From NCBI RefSeq assembly GCF_011057715.1, contig NZ_LNGH01000007.1, positions 17,191 through 81,190 of the forward strand: a stretch of DNA of 64,000 bases, read 5' to 3'. This document shows positions 16,408 through 26,399 of this stretch, piece by piece. The first letter of the stretch is position 1. The number at the start of each line of letters is the position of its first letter. The DNA is from Marinitoga sp. 38H-ov (GTDB lineage: Bacteria > Thermotogota > Thermotogae > Petrotogales > Petrotogaceae). A program made the translations under genes and the position numbers. The notes beneath the pieces are model-generated. The model worked only from the letters and a program-made list of their open reading frames with translations, made no database searches and was not told where the DNA came from.

Positions 16408-17931
16408 TCAAATCTTATCTGCAGCAATTTTGCTTGTTAAAATTGCCATCGGAATACCTGATGGACTATATGCCCATTTTCCTGCCTTATATACATTTGG
16501 AATAGAAGTTAAAGCTGATTTACTTAAACTATTTACTATTGGTAATTTATCTTTAAATGACCAACCTATAATAGAACCATTATATGTATCAGCATAATTT
16601 TCTATTGTTAATGGAGTAGCAGAAAACTTAAAAATAATTTTATCTTTTAACATGGGATAAATATTAGATAATGTTTCAATAAAATGCTTTTCCATATAAC
16701 CTTTGAATTCATCATACCATCCATCATTATATAATTTTTTAACAAGCCTATAATCAAATAATGTGCTAATAATTAATCCAGTTTTGCCTTTTGGAGCTGC
16801 GTCTATATCTTTTAATACTGGTATTGATATTTCATATGTATTATATTTAGCAAATTTCTCTATCCATTCAATAATATCTTCTTTTTTGCCATTTTGTATT
16901 ATTTTTTCTAACTCAGATTTATGAATTTCACCTAAACCTCTTTTTGAAGGTGTATAGAAGAAATGTCCATTAGAAATTTTTGAAAAGGTTTCAGGAGGCT
17001 CATCAACTGCCACATATACAGTATAAACTGATTCAGCAGGTTCTGCTGCTAAAATTTTTTCTTTTTCTTCTATAAACTTATTGTTGTTAACATAAACCAT
17101 TGTATATAAATTTTTTAAGTCTGCTGCCCAAATTAGCTTATCATAATAATACTTTTCACCATTTTGATCAACAACATATTTTTTATTTACATCAATTGAT
17201 ATAATTTCTGTGTTATATAATATTTTTCCATTATTTTCTAAAAATTTTTGTTCCAATTTTTCTGATAATACACCAACTCCACCTTTTGGATAGAAATAAT
17301 CTGAGTAAATATAAAAATAACTTAAAGCAAAAAATGAAGGAATATATTTAAAAAAATGTTGATCAATAATATCTATTAAAGAATTATTGGATATTCTTTT
17401 TTTTAAGAACTCCTCAATAGGTTCATTCAAGTTTTTCATAGCAGCAAAAACCTTAATAGCTTTAAACAACCAAGGTAAATAATTTATATAATCTTTAGTA
17501 TTTGCAAAAAGTGGATTTTTTACACTATACAATATTTTTAAATTATCCATCGTTTTTTTAATAATTTTTATTAAATTAGATATTTCATTAGAGTTTTCAG
17601 GATATAATTCTTTTAACATTAATTCATAATCTAAAATACTATTTTCATCTCTTATATGAATTATTTTATCCTCAATTCCCATAGAAACCTTATTTGGTAG
17701 AGTTTCTAATTCTATATTTAATTTTTCTAACATAGGAAATATTATTCCAGAATTTAAAAGAGCTCTAACTCCGCCCTCAAATCTGAAACCATCCCTTGTA
17801 AATGTATTAACTAATCCACCACATTTACTATTTTTTTCTATTAACAACACATCTCTTTTTTTATATAAATCATTTGAAAAACAAGCAGCTGTTAATCCTG
17901 AAATACCCCCACCTACAATAATTGTTTTCAT
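16408..17931 (-). CDS. CrtI-like FAD-dependent oxidoreductase (copy 2)
   Basis: About 507 residues from ATG 17931, chosen because GGTGATAAT precedes it and the protein then begins [17 protein letters not shown], the dinucleotide-binding motif right at the N-terminus; the longer ORF adds nine non-conserved residues. A second FAD motif follows (LLIEKNSKCGGLVNTF), and the C-terminal GKWAYSPSGIPMAILTSKIAA matches phytoene desaturase/retinol saturase-type enzymes. Clearly a paralogue of the next gene upstream, which shares the same landmarks. Such enzymes desaturate or isomerise polyenes; the true substrate is not evident. Confidence 0.88.
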   Translation of the reverse strand: MKTIIVGGGISGLTAACFSNDLYKKRDVLLIEKNSKCGGLVNTFTRDGFRFEGGVRALLNSGIIFPMLEKLNIELETLPNKVSMGIEDKIIHIRDENSILDYELMLKELYPENSNEISNLIKIIKKTMDNLKILYSVKNPLFANTKDYINYLPWLFKAIKVFAAMKNLNEPIEEFLKKRISNNSLIDIIDQHFFKYIPSFFALSYFYIYSDYFYPKGGVGVLSEKLEQKFLENNGKILYNTEIISIDVNKKYVVDQNGEKYYYDKLIWAADLKNLYTMVYVNNNKFIEEKEKILAAEPAESVYTVYVAVDEPPETFSKISNGHFFYTPSKRGLGEIHKSELEKIIQNGKKEDIIEWIEKFAKYNTYEISIPVLKDIDAAPKGKTGLIISTLFDYRLVKKLYNDGWYDEFKGYMEKHFIETLSNIYPMLKDKIIFKFSATPLTIENYADTYNGSIIGWSFKDKLPIVNSLSKSALTSIPNVYKAGKWAYSPSGIPMAILTSKIAADKI

Positions 17932-17935
17932 ATTA

Positions 17936-19480
17936 TCACCTAATAGCATTAGCTGCAATTCTGCCTGTCATTATAGCAGTTGGGCCACCTGCAGGACTAT
18001 ATACCCATTTTCCAACATTATATATGTTTTTAAATGGAGTTTTAATTGATTTACTCAAATAAAATATATGATTTGTCACAGGTAATTCTTGATCAAAAGC
18101 CCAGCCTACTATAGACCCTTCTGAACTTAATACAGTATTTTCTATAGTTAGTGGTGATGCAGAAAATTTAAGTATTATCTTATCTTTTAAACCTATATAC
18201 AAATTTTCTGATAATATAGAAATAACTGTATCTTCTATTAACTTCTTAAATTCATTGTACCAACCTTCATCTTTTATTTTTTTAGTTATATTATAATCAA
18301 ATAAGAAACTAATTATAATACCAGTTTTTCCTTCAGGGGAAGCAGAAGGTTCTCTTAAAGAAGGTATAGAAATTTCAAATGTATTATATTTACAATAATT
18401 AATTATCCAATTAATTTTGTCTTGTTTAGAAATGCTATTCCAATTTTCTAAAATATATGTTGAATCTTTTAACTCACCCAATCCTTTTTTAAATGGTGTA
18501 TAAAATACATGGCATGTATGAATTTTTTCAAATGTTTCATATGGTTCATCAACGCCTAAAAAAATTGAAAACACAGATTCTGCACCTTTTGATGCTAAAA
18601 TTTTTTTCTTTTTAATATTAAATTTATTGCTATTAGAGTTAATATTATTATATAAATATTTTAAATCCGCTGCCCAAATTAAATTATCATAATAATATAC
18701 TTTCCCATATTCATCTTCTATTGAATTATTCTCAGGATTTATTTTGACAATTTTTGTATTATACAATGTTTTTCCGCCAAATTCTAAAAATTTTTCCACT
18801 AATTTTTCTACTAAATTGCCCATACCACCTTCTGGATAAAGATAATCATTATACAGTGCAAAATAACTAAATGCGAAAAATGTTGGTGTATTTTTAAAGA
18901 AATGTTGTCCAATAATATCATTTAATGAATTATCTTTAGAAAGTTTTTTCAAATACTCTTCAAATGGCATATTTAATTTGTTAATTCTATACATGGTATG
19001 AATAAACTTAAATACCCACGCTATTAAACGAGGTATTAATAATGCTTTGTTTTTTTTAAATAAAGGATTATCTACTCCATACAATACTTTCATATCTTCA
19101 ATTATTTTTTTTATTTCTTTTATAATATTGTCAATATACTTTGAGCTATTAGGATATAATTTTTTTAATAGCATAGTATAATCTTCAATACTGTCTTCGC
19201 CCTTAACAACAATTTGTTCATTTTCAACTCTCAATGTAATTGGATTAGGATAAAATTTTAAATCTATATTCAACTCTTCAATCATAGGTTTAACTAAACC
19301 TGAATTTACTATTGCTCTAGCGCCACCTTCAAATCTAAATCCATTTCTATAAAATGAATTAAAAAGGCCACCACAAGAGTTATTTTTTTCGATTAATAAT
19401 ACATTTTTACCAGCACGCGCTAAATAAATTGCAGATGTTAAGCCAGAGATTCCTCCTCCGACAACAATGACTTTTGACAT
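17936..19480 (-). CDS. CrtI-like FAD-dependent oxidoreductase (copy 1)
   Basis: A 514-residue protein beginning [39 protein letters not shown], the Rossmann FAD site of the phytoene desaturase family. The C-terminus [24 protein letters not shown] is the second flavin contact. The central part ([27 protein letters not shown]) is also family-like. It overlaps the SDR gene by 43 nt and the next CrtI-like gene follows after 4 nt. Tandem arrangement with a close paralogue suggests consecutive oxidation steps or a heteromeric enzyme. Confidence 0.88.
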   Translation of the reverse strand: MSKVIVVGGGISGLTSAIYLARAGKNVLLIEKNNSCGGLFNSFYRNGFRFEGGARAIVNSGLVKPMIEELNIDLKFYPNPITLRVENEQIVVKGEDSIEDYTMLLKKLYPNSSKYIDNIIKEIKKIIEDMKVLYGVDNPLFKKNKALLIPRLIAWVFKFIHTMYRINKLNMPFEEYLKKLSKDNSLNDIIGQHFFKNTPTFFAFSYFALYNDYLYPEGGMGNLVEKLVEKFLEFGGKTLYNTKIVKINPENNSIEDEYGKVYYYDNLIWAADLKYLYNNINSNSNKFNIKKKKILASKGAESVFSIFLGVDEPYETFEKIHTCHVFYTPFKKGLGELKDSTYILENWNSISKQDKINWIINYCKYNTFEISIPSLREPSASPEGKTGIIISFLFDYNITKKIKDEGWYNEFKKLIEDTVISILSENLYIGLKDKIILKFSASPLTIENTVLSSEGSIVGWAFDQELPVTNHIFYLSKSIKTPFKNIYNVGKWVYSPAGGPTAIMTGRIAANAIR

Positions 19481-20442
19481 AAGCTCACTCCTTCTAATTT
19501 TGCAATTTTAACAGATAAATCCCATAATTTACATGCTATTTCCATATCTTTAGCTGGTGGTGTTAATTCTTCTTCTTTTGTAAGATGGAAAAATTTATCA
19601 GTAACATTTTCCATTTCTGGAGAAACTCCTAAATAATATAATGCTTCTGCAGATATTTCTGGAGTTTTTGAAAAAGAATCAATAAAAGTACTTTTAAATA
19701 ATTTATAAGTTTTTCCATTATCTTTTCCTGTATTAGTTTTTACAGCACCAGGATGCATAGCAATTATTGTTGGTCCATTTAATAGTTTTGAATATATGTG
19801 CATAGTTAAAATTTGGCATATTTTTGCATTACCATACCCTTTTAAACCACTATACTTATTTTTTTCAAACATCAAGTCATCTAGATCAGGACCCCATACA
19901 GAAAATCTATACCCTTCAGAACTAACAAGGATAATTCTACCTTTACCTTGTTTATTAAATTTATCAAGCAATATATTATTAATAATAAACGGAGCAAGAA
20001 AATGTACAACAAAATTTTCTTCTAAACCATCTTTTGTTATTTTCTTTTTTGTATAAAAAACTCCAGCATTATGAATTAAAACATCTATATTAGTATCTAA
20101 AGATAATAGATAATTTGCAGTATTATATATATTATTTAAAATGCTTAAATCAGCAATAAAATAATCACATTTGGTATTAAATTCATTCTCTATTTCTTCT
20201 TTTAATTTTTTAGATTTTTCCAAATTCCTGTTAATAGTTAATAAATTTGCACCCATTGAAGCATATTTTTTAGCTGTATAATAGCCAATTCCTGAAGTGG
20301 CACCGGTTATAACAACTAGCTTATTGTCAAATCTTAAATCGCATCTTTTAGGTTCTTCTCTCATATTTTTTATCATAGCCATAACATTTGACCATTTATA
20401 TTCTTTCCAATATTTAAATATTTTTTTCTTCATATTATCCAA
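19438..20442 (-). CDS. Short-chain dehydrogenase/reductase
   Basis: A 334-residue SDR with a roughly 40-residue N-terminal extension. Cofactor motif TGATSGIG (about 46-53), NNAG-equivalent HNAGVF (about 125-130), catalytic Ser in VSSEGYR and YxxxK in YGNAK (about 204-208), then HPGAVKT. Closest in feel to retinol dehydrogenase/WWOX-like SDRs. The unusually long 43-nt overlap with the downstream CrtI-like gene implies translational coupling. Reduction or oxidation of a lipid alcohol would suit the pathway (inference). Confidence 0.88.
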   Translation of the reverse strand: MDNMKKKIFKYWKEYKWSNVMAMIKNMREEPKRCDLRFDNKLVVITGATSGIGYYTAKKYASMGANLLTINRNLEKSKKLKEEIENEFNTKCDYFIADLSILNNIYNTANYLLSLDTNIDVLIHNAGVFYTKKKITKDGLEENFVVHFLAPFIINNILLDKFNKQGKGRIILVSSEGYRFSVWGPDLDDLMFEKNKYSGLKGYGNAKICQILTMHIYSKLLNGPTIIAMHPGAVKTNTGKDNGKTYKLFKSTFIDSFSKTPEISAEALYYLGVSPEMENVTDKFFHLTKEEELTPPAKDMEIACKLWDLSVKIAKLEGVSLCQKSLLSEEESLA

Positions 20443-20917
20443 ACACCCTTCTCATAAATCTTCTATATGGTTTTGCTAATCCGGTGATATTATCAAATAT
20501 GTCTCCCCATAAATCATAATAATCTCTTTGATCAATGATTTTTCCTTCTTCATTTAAAATAACCCTACTAGCTCCATATACTACTGAAGTTCTAGTTTTT
20601 TTAAATAAAATAGTCATCTCCCATTCTAAAAACATTATATTTCCATTTTGTACAGCGTTAACAATTTTCATTTCTAATTTTTTTGATCTTTTAGTAAGCC
20701 TTTCAATCATTTCTTTGAAATCTTTCAATCCATTAATTTCCTGAATAGAGTCTCTAAAATGAATATTTTCATGATAATATGGCAATAGATGTGACCAATC
20801 AGGTTTTCCATCAGTGTTATATGTTTTTGACCATAATTCTTTTAAATGTTCAATATCTTTAACGGCATATTTTGTATTTTCATTTGTTTTTATATTATCC
20901 ATATTATCCCTCCACAA
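20435..20917 (-). CDS. SnoaL/NTF2-like protein
   Basis: 160 residues with the cone-shaped alpha+beta barrel pattern: N-terminal helices, DWSHLLPYYHENIHFRDSIQEINGLKDFKEMIERL, then strands MFLEWEMTILFKK, VVYGASRVILNEEGKIIDQRDYYD. This pattern is typical of SnoaL-like polyketide cyclase/isomerase and epoxide hydrolase folds, where the pocket holds a hydrophobic ligand. A partner for the SDR and flavoproteins seems likely. Overlaps both neighbours. Confidence 0.8.
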   Translation of the reverse strand: MWRDNMDNIKTNENTKYAVKDIEHLKELWSKTYNTDGKPDWSHLLPYYHENIHFRDSIQEINGLKDFKEMIERLTKRSKKLEMKIVNAVQNGNIMFLEWEMTILFKKTRTSVVYGASRVILNEEGKIIDQRDYYDLWGDIFDNITGLAKPYRRFMRRVFG

Positions 20918-21479
20918 ATATATTTTTTATCTCTATTTTATGTTTGTATAATATTATTAATAAGTTACATATAAACAGAATGAATAAATAATATTTTTTC
21001 TTTAAAATAATGTACGGTATTAAAAAAAGATAGCCAATAATGAAAATAATAAAATCTTTTTCTGGGGATTTTTCTTTGTTAAACAATTTTTTTAACAATA
21101 CTAAAACACTACCCATAATTATAGGAGCTTCTCCGATAGTTGCTAAAGTCCATGCACCAAAAGTTATAGCAATGGATTTTCCGCCTTTGAAATTTAACCA
21201 AGGTGAAAAAGCGTGTCCAGCAATACCTGCGATTAAAGCAATATTTAAAGTAATATTATCTATATTTTTAAATAGAATTATTGGAAATATTCCTTTTAAA
21301 AAATCCAATATCATAGCAGGAAATCCAAATTTCCATCCTTTTATCCTCCAAAGATTAGATGATCCTGGATTTCCATCTCGATATCTACTTAAATCCACAT
21401 TAGCTAACTTTGCAAATATATATGAATACATAATAGATCCTGAAAGAAATTGTAAAAGAATAATGAAAAGTTTATACAT
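20904..21479 (-). CDS. PlsY-like membrane acyltransferase
   Basis: 191 residues with five or six membrane segments. PlsY motifs are present: GSIMYSYIFAKL near the N-terminus, RDGNPGSSNLWR (about 34-45) and GHAFSPWLNFKGGKSIA (about 88-104). PlsY transfers acyl groups from acyl phosphate to glycerol 3-phosphate. The location within a CrtI/GT2 operon rather than with phospholipid genes suggests a paralogue acylating another acceptor, comparable in role to CrtO of staphyloxanthin synthesis (inference). Confidence 0.87.
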   Translation of the reverse strand: MYKLFIILLQFLSGSIMYSYIFAKLANVDLSRYRDGNPGSSNLWRIKGWKFGFPAMILDFLKGIFPIILFKNIDNITLNIALIAGIAGHAFSPWLNFKGGKSIAITFGAWTLATIGEAPIIMGSVLVLLKKLFNKEKSPEKDFIIFIIGYLFLIPYIILKKKYYLFILFICNLLIILYKHKIEIKNIFVEG

Positions 21480-22533
21480 CTATATTTCTTCCCTTCCATG
21501 TAACGGTATGAACAAATATTTTTCTATATAAAGAGTAGAAAAAAGTAATAGCAAAAAATATTAAATGAACTGGGAAAATAAGATAATCATACCATTTAAA
21601 ATCGCCTAAATCTTTAGAAATAAAAAATAACAAAAAAACAATAGTAAAATAATATAATATATTAAAAGTAAAAAATAAATGGAATATAGAAAATATCCAT
21701 AATAATGCTATTATTAAATTTATAAATCCACCACTTATTGAACCTGAAGATATATTTTTTGTAAATCCTTCAAATAGCTGAGATAGACCATTTGGATACA
21801 TTCTAAATTTAATAATATTATTTCCTAAATAATTAGAAACATTGATATTGTTTTTAACATATAATTGTCCAAGTTTAATATCTTCTAATACTGAATCTTT
21901 GATGGCTTCGTGTCCGCGAGTTAATTCATAATTTTTTCTGCTAGTTAATATAACAGGTCCAAATGCACCTGAGGGTTTATTTGATCTTATCATATTGCTA
22001 CCGTGAACAATAATTATATTAAATAAAAAAATTAAATGTTCATAGAATTTTTCTAGTTTTTGATATGGCCATACGGATATTAGCCCATTTGTTTTCATAT
22101 AATAATTAATCAATATTTCAAGTGCATTTTTATTTAGTTCAACATCAGCATCTAAAAATAATAAATAATCACCTTTAGAATTCAAATAACCATTCCAAAT
22201 TGCCCATGATTTTCCATTCCAACCTTTTGGTGGATCACTATTAAGTCTAATTAATTTAACCTCAAATCCTTTGTCAATAAAATTTTTTACAATTTCATGG
22301 GTTTTATCAGTCGATGAATCATCTACTACAATAATTTCATATGGTTTATAACATTGATTAATAATACTATATAAAATTTTTGCAATATTTTTTTCTTCAT
22401 TTCTTGCAGGTATAATAATAGATATTTTTTGATATTGATTAGTATTTATATTATGATTTAACAATTTTCTTTTTCCATTAAAAATAAAAATCAAAGATAA
22501 TATTATAAATGAAAAATAAAAAAATATATTCAT
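21472..22533 (-). CDS. Family 2 glycosyltransferase, membrane-bound (CrtQ-like)
   Basis: 353 residues: an N-terminal membrane helix, a GT2 domain (SIIIPARNEEKNIAKIL, VVDDSSTDKT, PPKGWNGKSWAIWNG, FLDADVELN with the DxD motif, RGHEAIKDSVLEDIKLGQ) and three C-terminal membrane helices. The WNGKSWA segment is characteristic of the glycosyltransferases in carotenoid-type clusters such as CrtQ. Expected to glycosylate a lipid at the inner membrane face. Overlaps both neighbours in the operon. Confidence 0.88.
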   Translation of the reverse strand: MNIFFYFSFIILSLIFIFNGKRKLLNHNINTNQYQKISIIIPARNEEKNIAKILYSIINQCYKPYEIIVVDDSSTDKTHEIVKNFIDKGFEVKLIRLNSDPPKGWNGKSWAIWNGYLNSKGDYLLFLDADVELNKNALEILINYYMKTNGLISVWPYQKLEKFYEHLIFLFNIIIVHGSNMIRSNKPSGAFGPVILTSRKNYELTRGHEAIKDSVLEDIKLGQLYVKNNINVSNYLGNNIIKFRMYPNGLSQLFEGFTKNISSGSISGGFINLIIALLWIFSIFHLFFTFNILYYFTIVFLLFFISKDLGDFKWYDYLIFPVHLIFFAITFFYSLYRKIFVHTVTWKGRNIDV

Positions 22534-23447
22534 TTATTCACCAACTTTTCTAAATCTAATTTCCATATATATTTTGTTGGATATTTGCCAGAATGTATAT
22601 ATTTTAATGCAGCCGATTCAAATAAGATATACAATGAATTATCAATTTTAGTAATTCCTTCTGACATTGGCAAAATATTTATTTTTTTTACTAAATTATC
22701 TAAAAACCATACGGGAATTTTTTTGTTTAAAAAATTTATAGTTGTATGAGGTTTCTCTTCATTAAGATAAAACTCTAAAACGGAATCATTTTTTCTTCCA
22801 TATGATCTGCTTAAAACAATATAATTATCAATAAATTCAATATCTTGAACGGTATCTGGTATAGAAAAAATCTTTTCAAGAGATTTAATATTTTCATTTT
22901 TATCTAATGAAAAACCAATTATCCAGGCATTATACTCATCATTATTTCTATTAATCATCTTATGGTTTGTTAAATAATCATAAAAGTGGTAAAATTCCCC
23001 TACCCATATATAATCATTATAATACTGTATAAAAGCTCCTTTTACAGGAATTTTTATACTCTCTATAATATTGATTTTTCCTTTTGAATTAATAATATCA
23101 TTTGGTATCTTAAATATATGATAATCAGAAGATATCCATATGTATTTTTTGCTTACAGTTACACCACCAGCATGTCCTTTGTATGGTTTTCCATTAGAAA
23201 AATATAGTTCTAAATGTTTAATAAAATTACCAGTATTTTTATCTAAAACAGCTAAAATACTTGGCTTATTTTTATTGCTATAATATGAAATAATAATCCA
23301 ATTATTATAATTGGATAATCCTTGAGGAACATAATTTTCATCTAATTTAGGTATCAAAGCAAATTTTGAAGCAGCATCAAAAAAATCATTATAATTAGAA
23401 AAACAAAATATAGTGACTAGTAAATATAAATATAATATTTTCTTCAT
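22530..23447 (-). CDS. Secreted, possibly beta-propeller protein
   Basis: 305 residues with an N-terminal signal peptide (KKILYLYLLVTIFCFS). No lipobox. The body is strand-rich with repeating units that look like propeller blades (GLSNYNNWIIISYY, GGVTVSKKYIWISSDYHIFKIP, YNDYIWVGEFYHF, FIDNYIVLSRSYG, TKIDNSLYILFES). No catalytic motif was recognised. First gene of the 14,882-23,447 operon, so a role in export or binding of the operon's product is possible. Function unknown. Confidence 0.8.
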   Translation of the reverse strand: MKKILYLYLLVTIFCFSNYNDFFDAASKFALIPKLDENYVPQGLSNYNNWIIISYYSNKNKPSILAVLDKNTGNFIKHLELYFSNGKPYKGHAGGVTVSKKYIWISSDYHIFKIPNDIINSKGKINIIESIKIPVKGAFIQYYNDYIWVGEFYHFYDYLTNHKMINRNNDEYNAWIIGFSLDKNENIKSLEKIFSIPDTVQDIEFIDNYIVLSRSYGRKNDSVLEFYLNEEKPHTTINFLNKKIPVWFLDNLVKKINILPMSEGITKIDNSLYILFESAALKYIHSGKYPTKYIWKLDLEKLVNK

Positions 23448-23558
23448 AATCCCTCCAAAATGACAATTTCTTTACGTATATTATAACAAACATTTAATAA
23501 AAAAACAATATAATATATGTAATGATAATAATTTTAAAATAATTATAGGAGTGATATT

Positions 23559-24056
23559 ATGAATAAAGATATAATTTATTTTGCCGCAGGATGTTTTTGG
23601 GGTGTTGAGCATTTATTTAAAAAATTAGAAGGTGTAATTGAAACAGAGGTTGGATATATGGGAGGAAATTTAGAAAATCCAACATATGAAGATGTTTGTA
23701 CAGGAAGAACAGGCCACGCTGAAACAGTAAAGATAGTTTTTGATAAGGATTTGATTTCTGAAGAAGAATTAATTAAATACTTTTTTGAAATTCATGATTT
23801 TACAGAATATAATAGGCAGGGTCCTGATGTAGGAACTCAATATAGAAGTGTTATTTTTTATACTAATGAAATTCAAAAAGAAATTGCTGAAAAATTAAAA
23901 AAAGTATTGGAAGAAAAATATACAGTTGAAACGTCTATAGAAGAAGCAAAAAAGTTTTATCAGGCAGAAGATTATCATCAAGATTATTATGATAAAACTG
24001 GGAAACAACCATATTGTCATTATAGGAGAAATGTATGGATTAATTTTAAAATATAG
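23559..24056 (+). CDS. msrA: Peptide methionine sulfoxide reductase MsrA
   Basis: Reduces methionine-S-sulfoxide in proteins. 165 residues. Active-site GCFWG with C12, then EVGYMGG, GRTGHAE, FFEIHDFTEYNRQGPDVGTQYRS and YHQDYY, all family signatures. There is no second domain (no MsrB fusion). It stands alone with a GGAGTG ribosome site, between divergent and convergent neighbours. Confidence 0.97.
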   Translation: MNKDIIYFAAGCFWGVEHLFKKLEGVIETEVGYMGGNLENPTYEDVCTGRTGHAETVKIVFDKDLISEEELIKYFFEIHDFTEYNRQGPDVGTQYRSVIFYTNEIQKEIAEKLKKVLEEKYTVETSIEEAKKFYQAEDYHQDYYDKTGKQPYCHYRRNVWINFKI

Positions 24057-24072
24057 CCGCAAAAGCGGCTAT
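24053..24072. terminator. Bidirectional terminator, msrA / deoxynucleoside kinase
   Basis: An 8-bp perfect stem ATAGCCGC / GCGGCTAT with an AAAA loop sits directly at the convergent gene ends, followed by T-rich DNA. Confidence 0.85.
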
Positions 24073-24698
24073 TATTTTACATTTTCTAATTCTAATATTT
24101 CTGAAATATCTGAAATAATGTTATCAATATACTCTGGATTTTCAACTATATCAATAGTATCTCCGTCTACTACATATATTTTAGATTGATCATAAGTATT
24201 TATCCAATCTTTGTATAAATTATCTAATTGTTTCCAATATTCTATAGGAACTTGCATTTCCATATCTCTTCCTCTTTTTTTAATTCTATTGACTATTGTA
24301 TCTACACTAGTTTTAATATATATTAATAAATCAGGTTTTTTAAGAAATTCTAGCATTGTATAAAATATTTGATTATATGTTTCATACTCTCTTTTGCTCA
24401 TTTTTCCATTATTGTATAAATTTCTTGCAAAAATTTCTGCATCTTCGTATATAGATCTATCTAATATTGCATTTTCATCTAAATCTATAATTTGTTTTAT
24501 ACTATTAAATCTATGAAAAAGAAAAAAAGTTTGTAGATGATATGACCATTTTTTTTGATCTTTGTAAAAATCTTCTAAAAAAGGATTATCATTTACAGAT
24601 TCATAAAAAGGAACAAAACCTAATCTCTCGGATAATACTTTTGTAAAAGTTGATTTGCCCGCCCCCACATTTCCTGCTAAAACAATCATTTTTCCCAT
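24072..24698 (-). CDS. Deoxynucleoside kinase (dAK/dGK family), copy 1
   Basis: 208 residues. P-loop GNVGAGKST (9-17), FYESVNDNPFLEDFY substrate segment, FFLFHRF, the DRSIYED motif near 80-86 and lid arginines in NRIKKRGRDME. Phosphorylates purine or pyrimidine deoxynucleosides for salvage. Downstream of, and 1 nt from, a second kinase; tandem pairs of this kind form heterodimeric dAK/dGK in some Firmicutes. The specificity of each copy cannot be read from sequence. Confidence 0.92.
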   Translation of the reverse strand: MGKMIVLAGNVGAGKSTFTKVLSERLGFVPFYESVNDNPFLEDFYKDQKKWSYHLQTFFLFHRFNSIKQIIDLDENAILDRSIYEDAEIFARNLYNNGKMSKREYETYNQIFYTMLEFLKKPDLLIYIKTSVDTIVNRIKKRGRDMEMQVPIEYWKQLDNLYKDWINTYDQSKIYVVDGDTIDIVENPEYIDNIISDISEILELENVK

Positions 24699-24699
24699 A

Positions 24700-25320
24700 T
24701 TATTTCCCCTCCATGTACTTTATTATATTTTTTATTAATTCTTTTAATTGCTTTTCGTCAAAAACATTAAATTTATTACCATCTATATATAAATAATCTT
24801 TCTTTTTAGAAAAATATTTCTTGTAACCTTTATCTACCAATTCTAAATATTCTCTAGCTATTATTTTTTCCATATCTCTATTCCTTTTTTTTATTCTCTC
24901 TACAATAGTATCAACATCTGTATCTATATATATTAGTACATCAGGCTTAGATATATCTTCTGTTAAAATATCAAATATTTTAAAAAACTTTTCTTTTTCA
25001 TTTTTATTAGTAATTGTAATATCAGCGAATATTTTATTTTTTAGCATATCATAGTCAGATATTACAAGATTAGAAAAATTATTCTTATGATATTGCTTAT
25101 ACCTTGAAACTAAAAAAAACATTTCTGTTTGAAATCCAACATCTTCATTTTTATACAATAATGGTAGATATGGATTATTTTCAAACTCTTCTAATATTAA
25201 TTCATCAGCATTTAGTTTATAAAATAAAGCGTTAGCTAAAGTTGTTTTTCCACTGCCGATATTTCCTTCGATATTAATTCTAATTGATTTTCCTTTGAAA
25301 TATTTTGATATTGTATCCAT
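24700..25320 (-). CDS. Deoxynucleoside kinase family protein, copy 2 (divergent)
   Basis: 206 residues with the same fold as its neighbour: P-loop EGNIGSGKTT (about 18-27), EEFENNPYLPLLY, FFLVSRYKQY and lid VERIKKRNRDME. The DRS motif of the other copy reads SDYDMLKN here, so the catalytic Arg is changed. Residue differences suggest either another substrate or a regulatory, less active partner. First gene of the pair, start ATG 25320 with a GGGGTG ribosome site. Confidence 0.87.
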   Translation of the reverse strand: MDTISKYFKGKSIRINIEGNIGSGKTTLANALFYKLNADELILEEFENNPYLPLLYKNEDVGFQTEMFFLVSRYKQYHKNNFSNLVISDYDMLKNKIFADITITNKNEKEKFFKIFDILTEDISKPDVLIYIDTDVDTIVERIKKRNRDMEKIIAREYLELVDKGYKKYFSKKKDYLYIDGNKFNVFDEKQLKELIKNIIKYMEGK

Positions 25321-25458
25321 ATTTCACCCCTAAAAGTGTTATAATAATAAGTGATATCATTATATATTAAAAATATTTAATCTTTCTTTAATTTTCTTTA
25401 AAATTACTATATGTTGTAGTTATTTTAATCACAATAACTATAAATTGTGAGGTGTAAT

Positions 25459-26379
25459 ATGATATTTGCAAAAAATTATGATAATAATCCTGTAATATTA
25501 AAAGAAGAGAAAGAGAAAACAATTTTAAAATCAAATTTTCCGTGTGAATATCCAGAATCTTCTAAAATACCATTGTATATATACAATGCCAATTCTGATA
25601 AAACACTTCTTTTTATACATGGATTAGGTACTAAAAATTTAAAATATTTAAAATGGTTTCCAGAAAATTTTGCTAAAAATGGTTATAATAGTGCATTAAT
25701 GATATTACCATATCATTTTGATAGGACACCTAAAGGATATAAAAGTGGAGAATTATTTCTGTCAACTACAAATAATGAAATATTAAGATCAAGATTTGAG
25801 CATTCAGTAGTGGATACACTTACGACATTAAATTATTTAAAAGAAAGATTTTCAAAAAAATTATTTCTAATGGGATTTAGTTTTGGCGGGATGGTATCTA
25901 CAATAGCTGCATCATTAAGAGATGATATTAAAGGATTATCCTTAGCGGTTACAGGAGGTAATTTTTATCATATAACCTGGAAGAGTTTTGTTACTGGAGT
26001 TTTAAGAGTCCAGTATGAAGAAAATAAAGAATGTAATCCTGAAAAATGTTTGAATTATCACATAAAAGAATATCCAGAATATTTAAGAAATTTAAATAAT
26101 CCAGATATTGAATTAGATAAAGCTCCAATTGCATGCTTTGAATATGATCCATCAACATTTGCAAAATTTATAAAATCACCTACTATAATTTTTAGAGCAT
26201 TATTTGATATATTTATTCCCAAAAAATCTACTTTAGATTTATATGAAAGAATAAAGGCTAAAAAAGAATTATATAATATTCCGTCGGGACATTTATCTTC
26301 ATATGTTTTTAAAAGATATATATTAAAAAAGACTATAAGATTTTTTGATAACATTATATTATATGATAAAAAAATTTAA
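25459..26379 (+). CDS. Alpha/beta hydrolase
   Basis: About 306 residues from ATG 25459, which has GAGGTG five bases upstream; the in-frame GTG at 25447 lies before that site and is unlikely. Oxyanion-hole LLFIHGLGTKN (about 51-61), nucleophile elbow GFSFGGM (Ser near 142), acid around FRALFDIFIP and His in IPSGHLSSY near the C-terminus. Cytosolic. Substrate unknown. The DUF362 gene begins 20 nt downstream, probably in one operon. Confidence 0.88.
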   Translation: MIFAKNYDNNPVILKEEKEKTILKSNFPCEYPESSKIPLYIYNANSDKTLLFIHGLGTKNLKYLKWFPENFAKNGYNSALMILPYHFDRTPKGYKSGELFLSTTNNEILRSRFEHSVVDTLTTLNYLKERFSKKLFLMGFSFGGMVSTIAASLRDDIKGLSLAVTGGNFYHITWKSFVTGVLRVQYEENKECNPEKCLNYHIKEYPEYLRNLNNPDIELDKAPIACFEYDPSTFAKFIKSPTIIFRALFDIFIPKKSTLDLYERIKAKKELYNIPSGHLSSYVFKRYILKKTIRFFDNIILYDKKI

Positions 26380-26399
26380 TAAATTATAGGAGGTATAAT

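Noticed and set aside
25447-25458. GTG start for the alpha/beta hydrolase
   Set aside because: The GAGGTG ribosome site lies downstream of it and fits ATG 25459.
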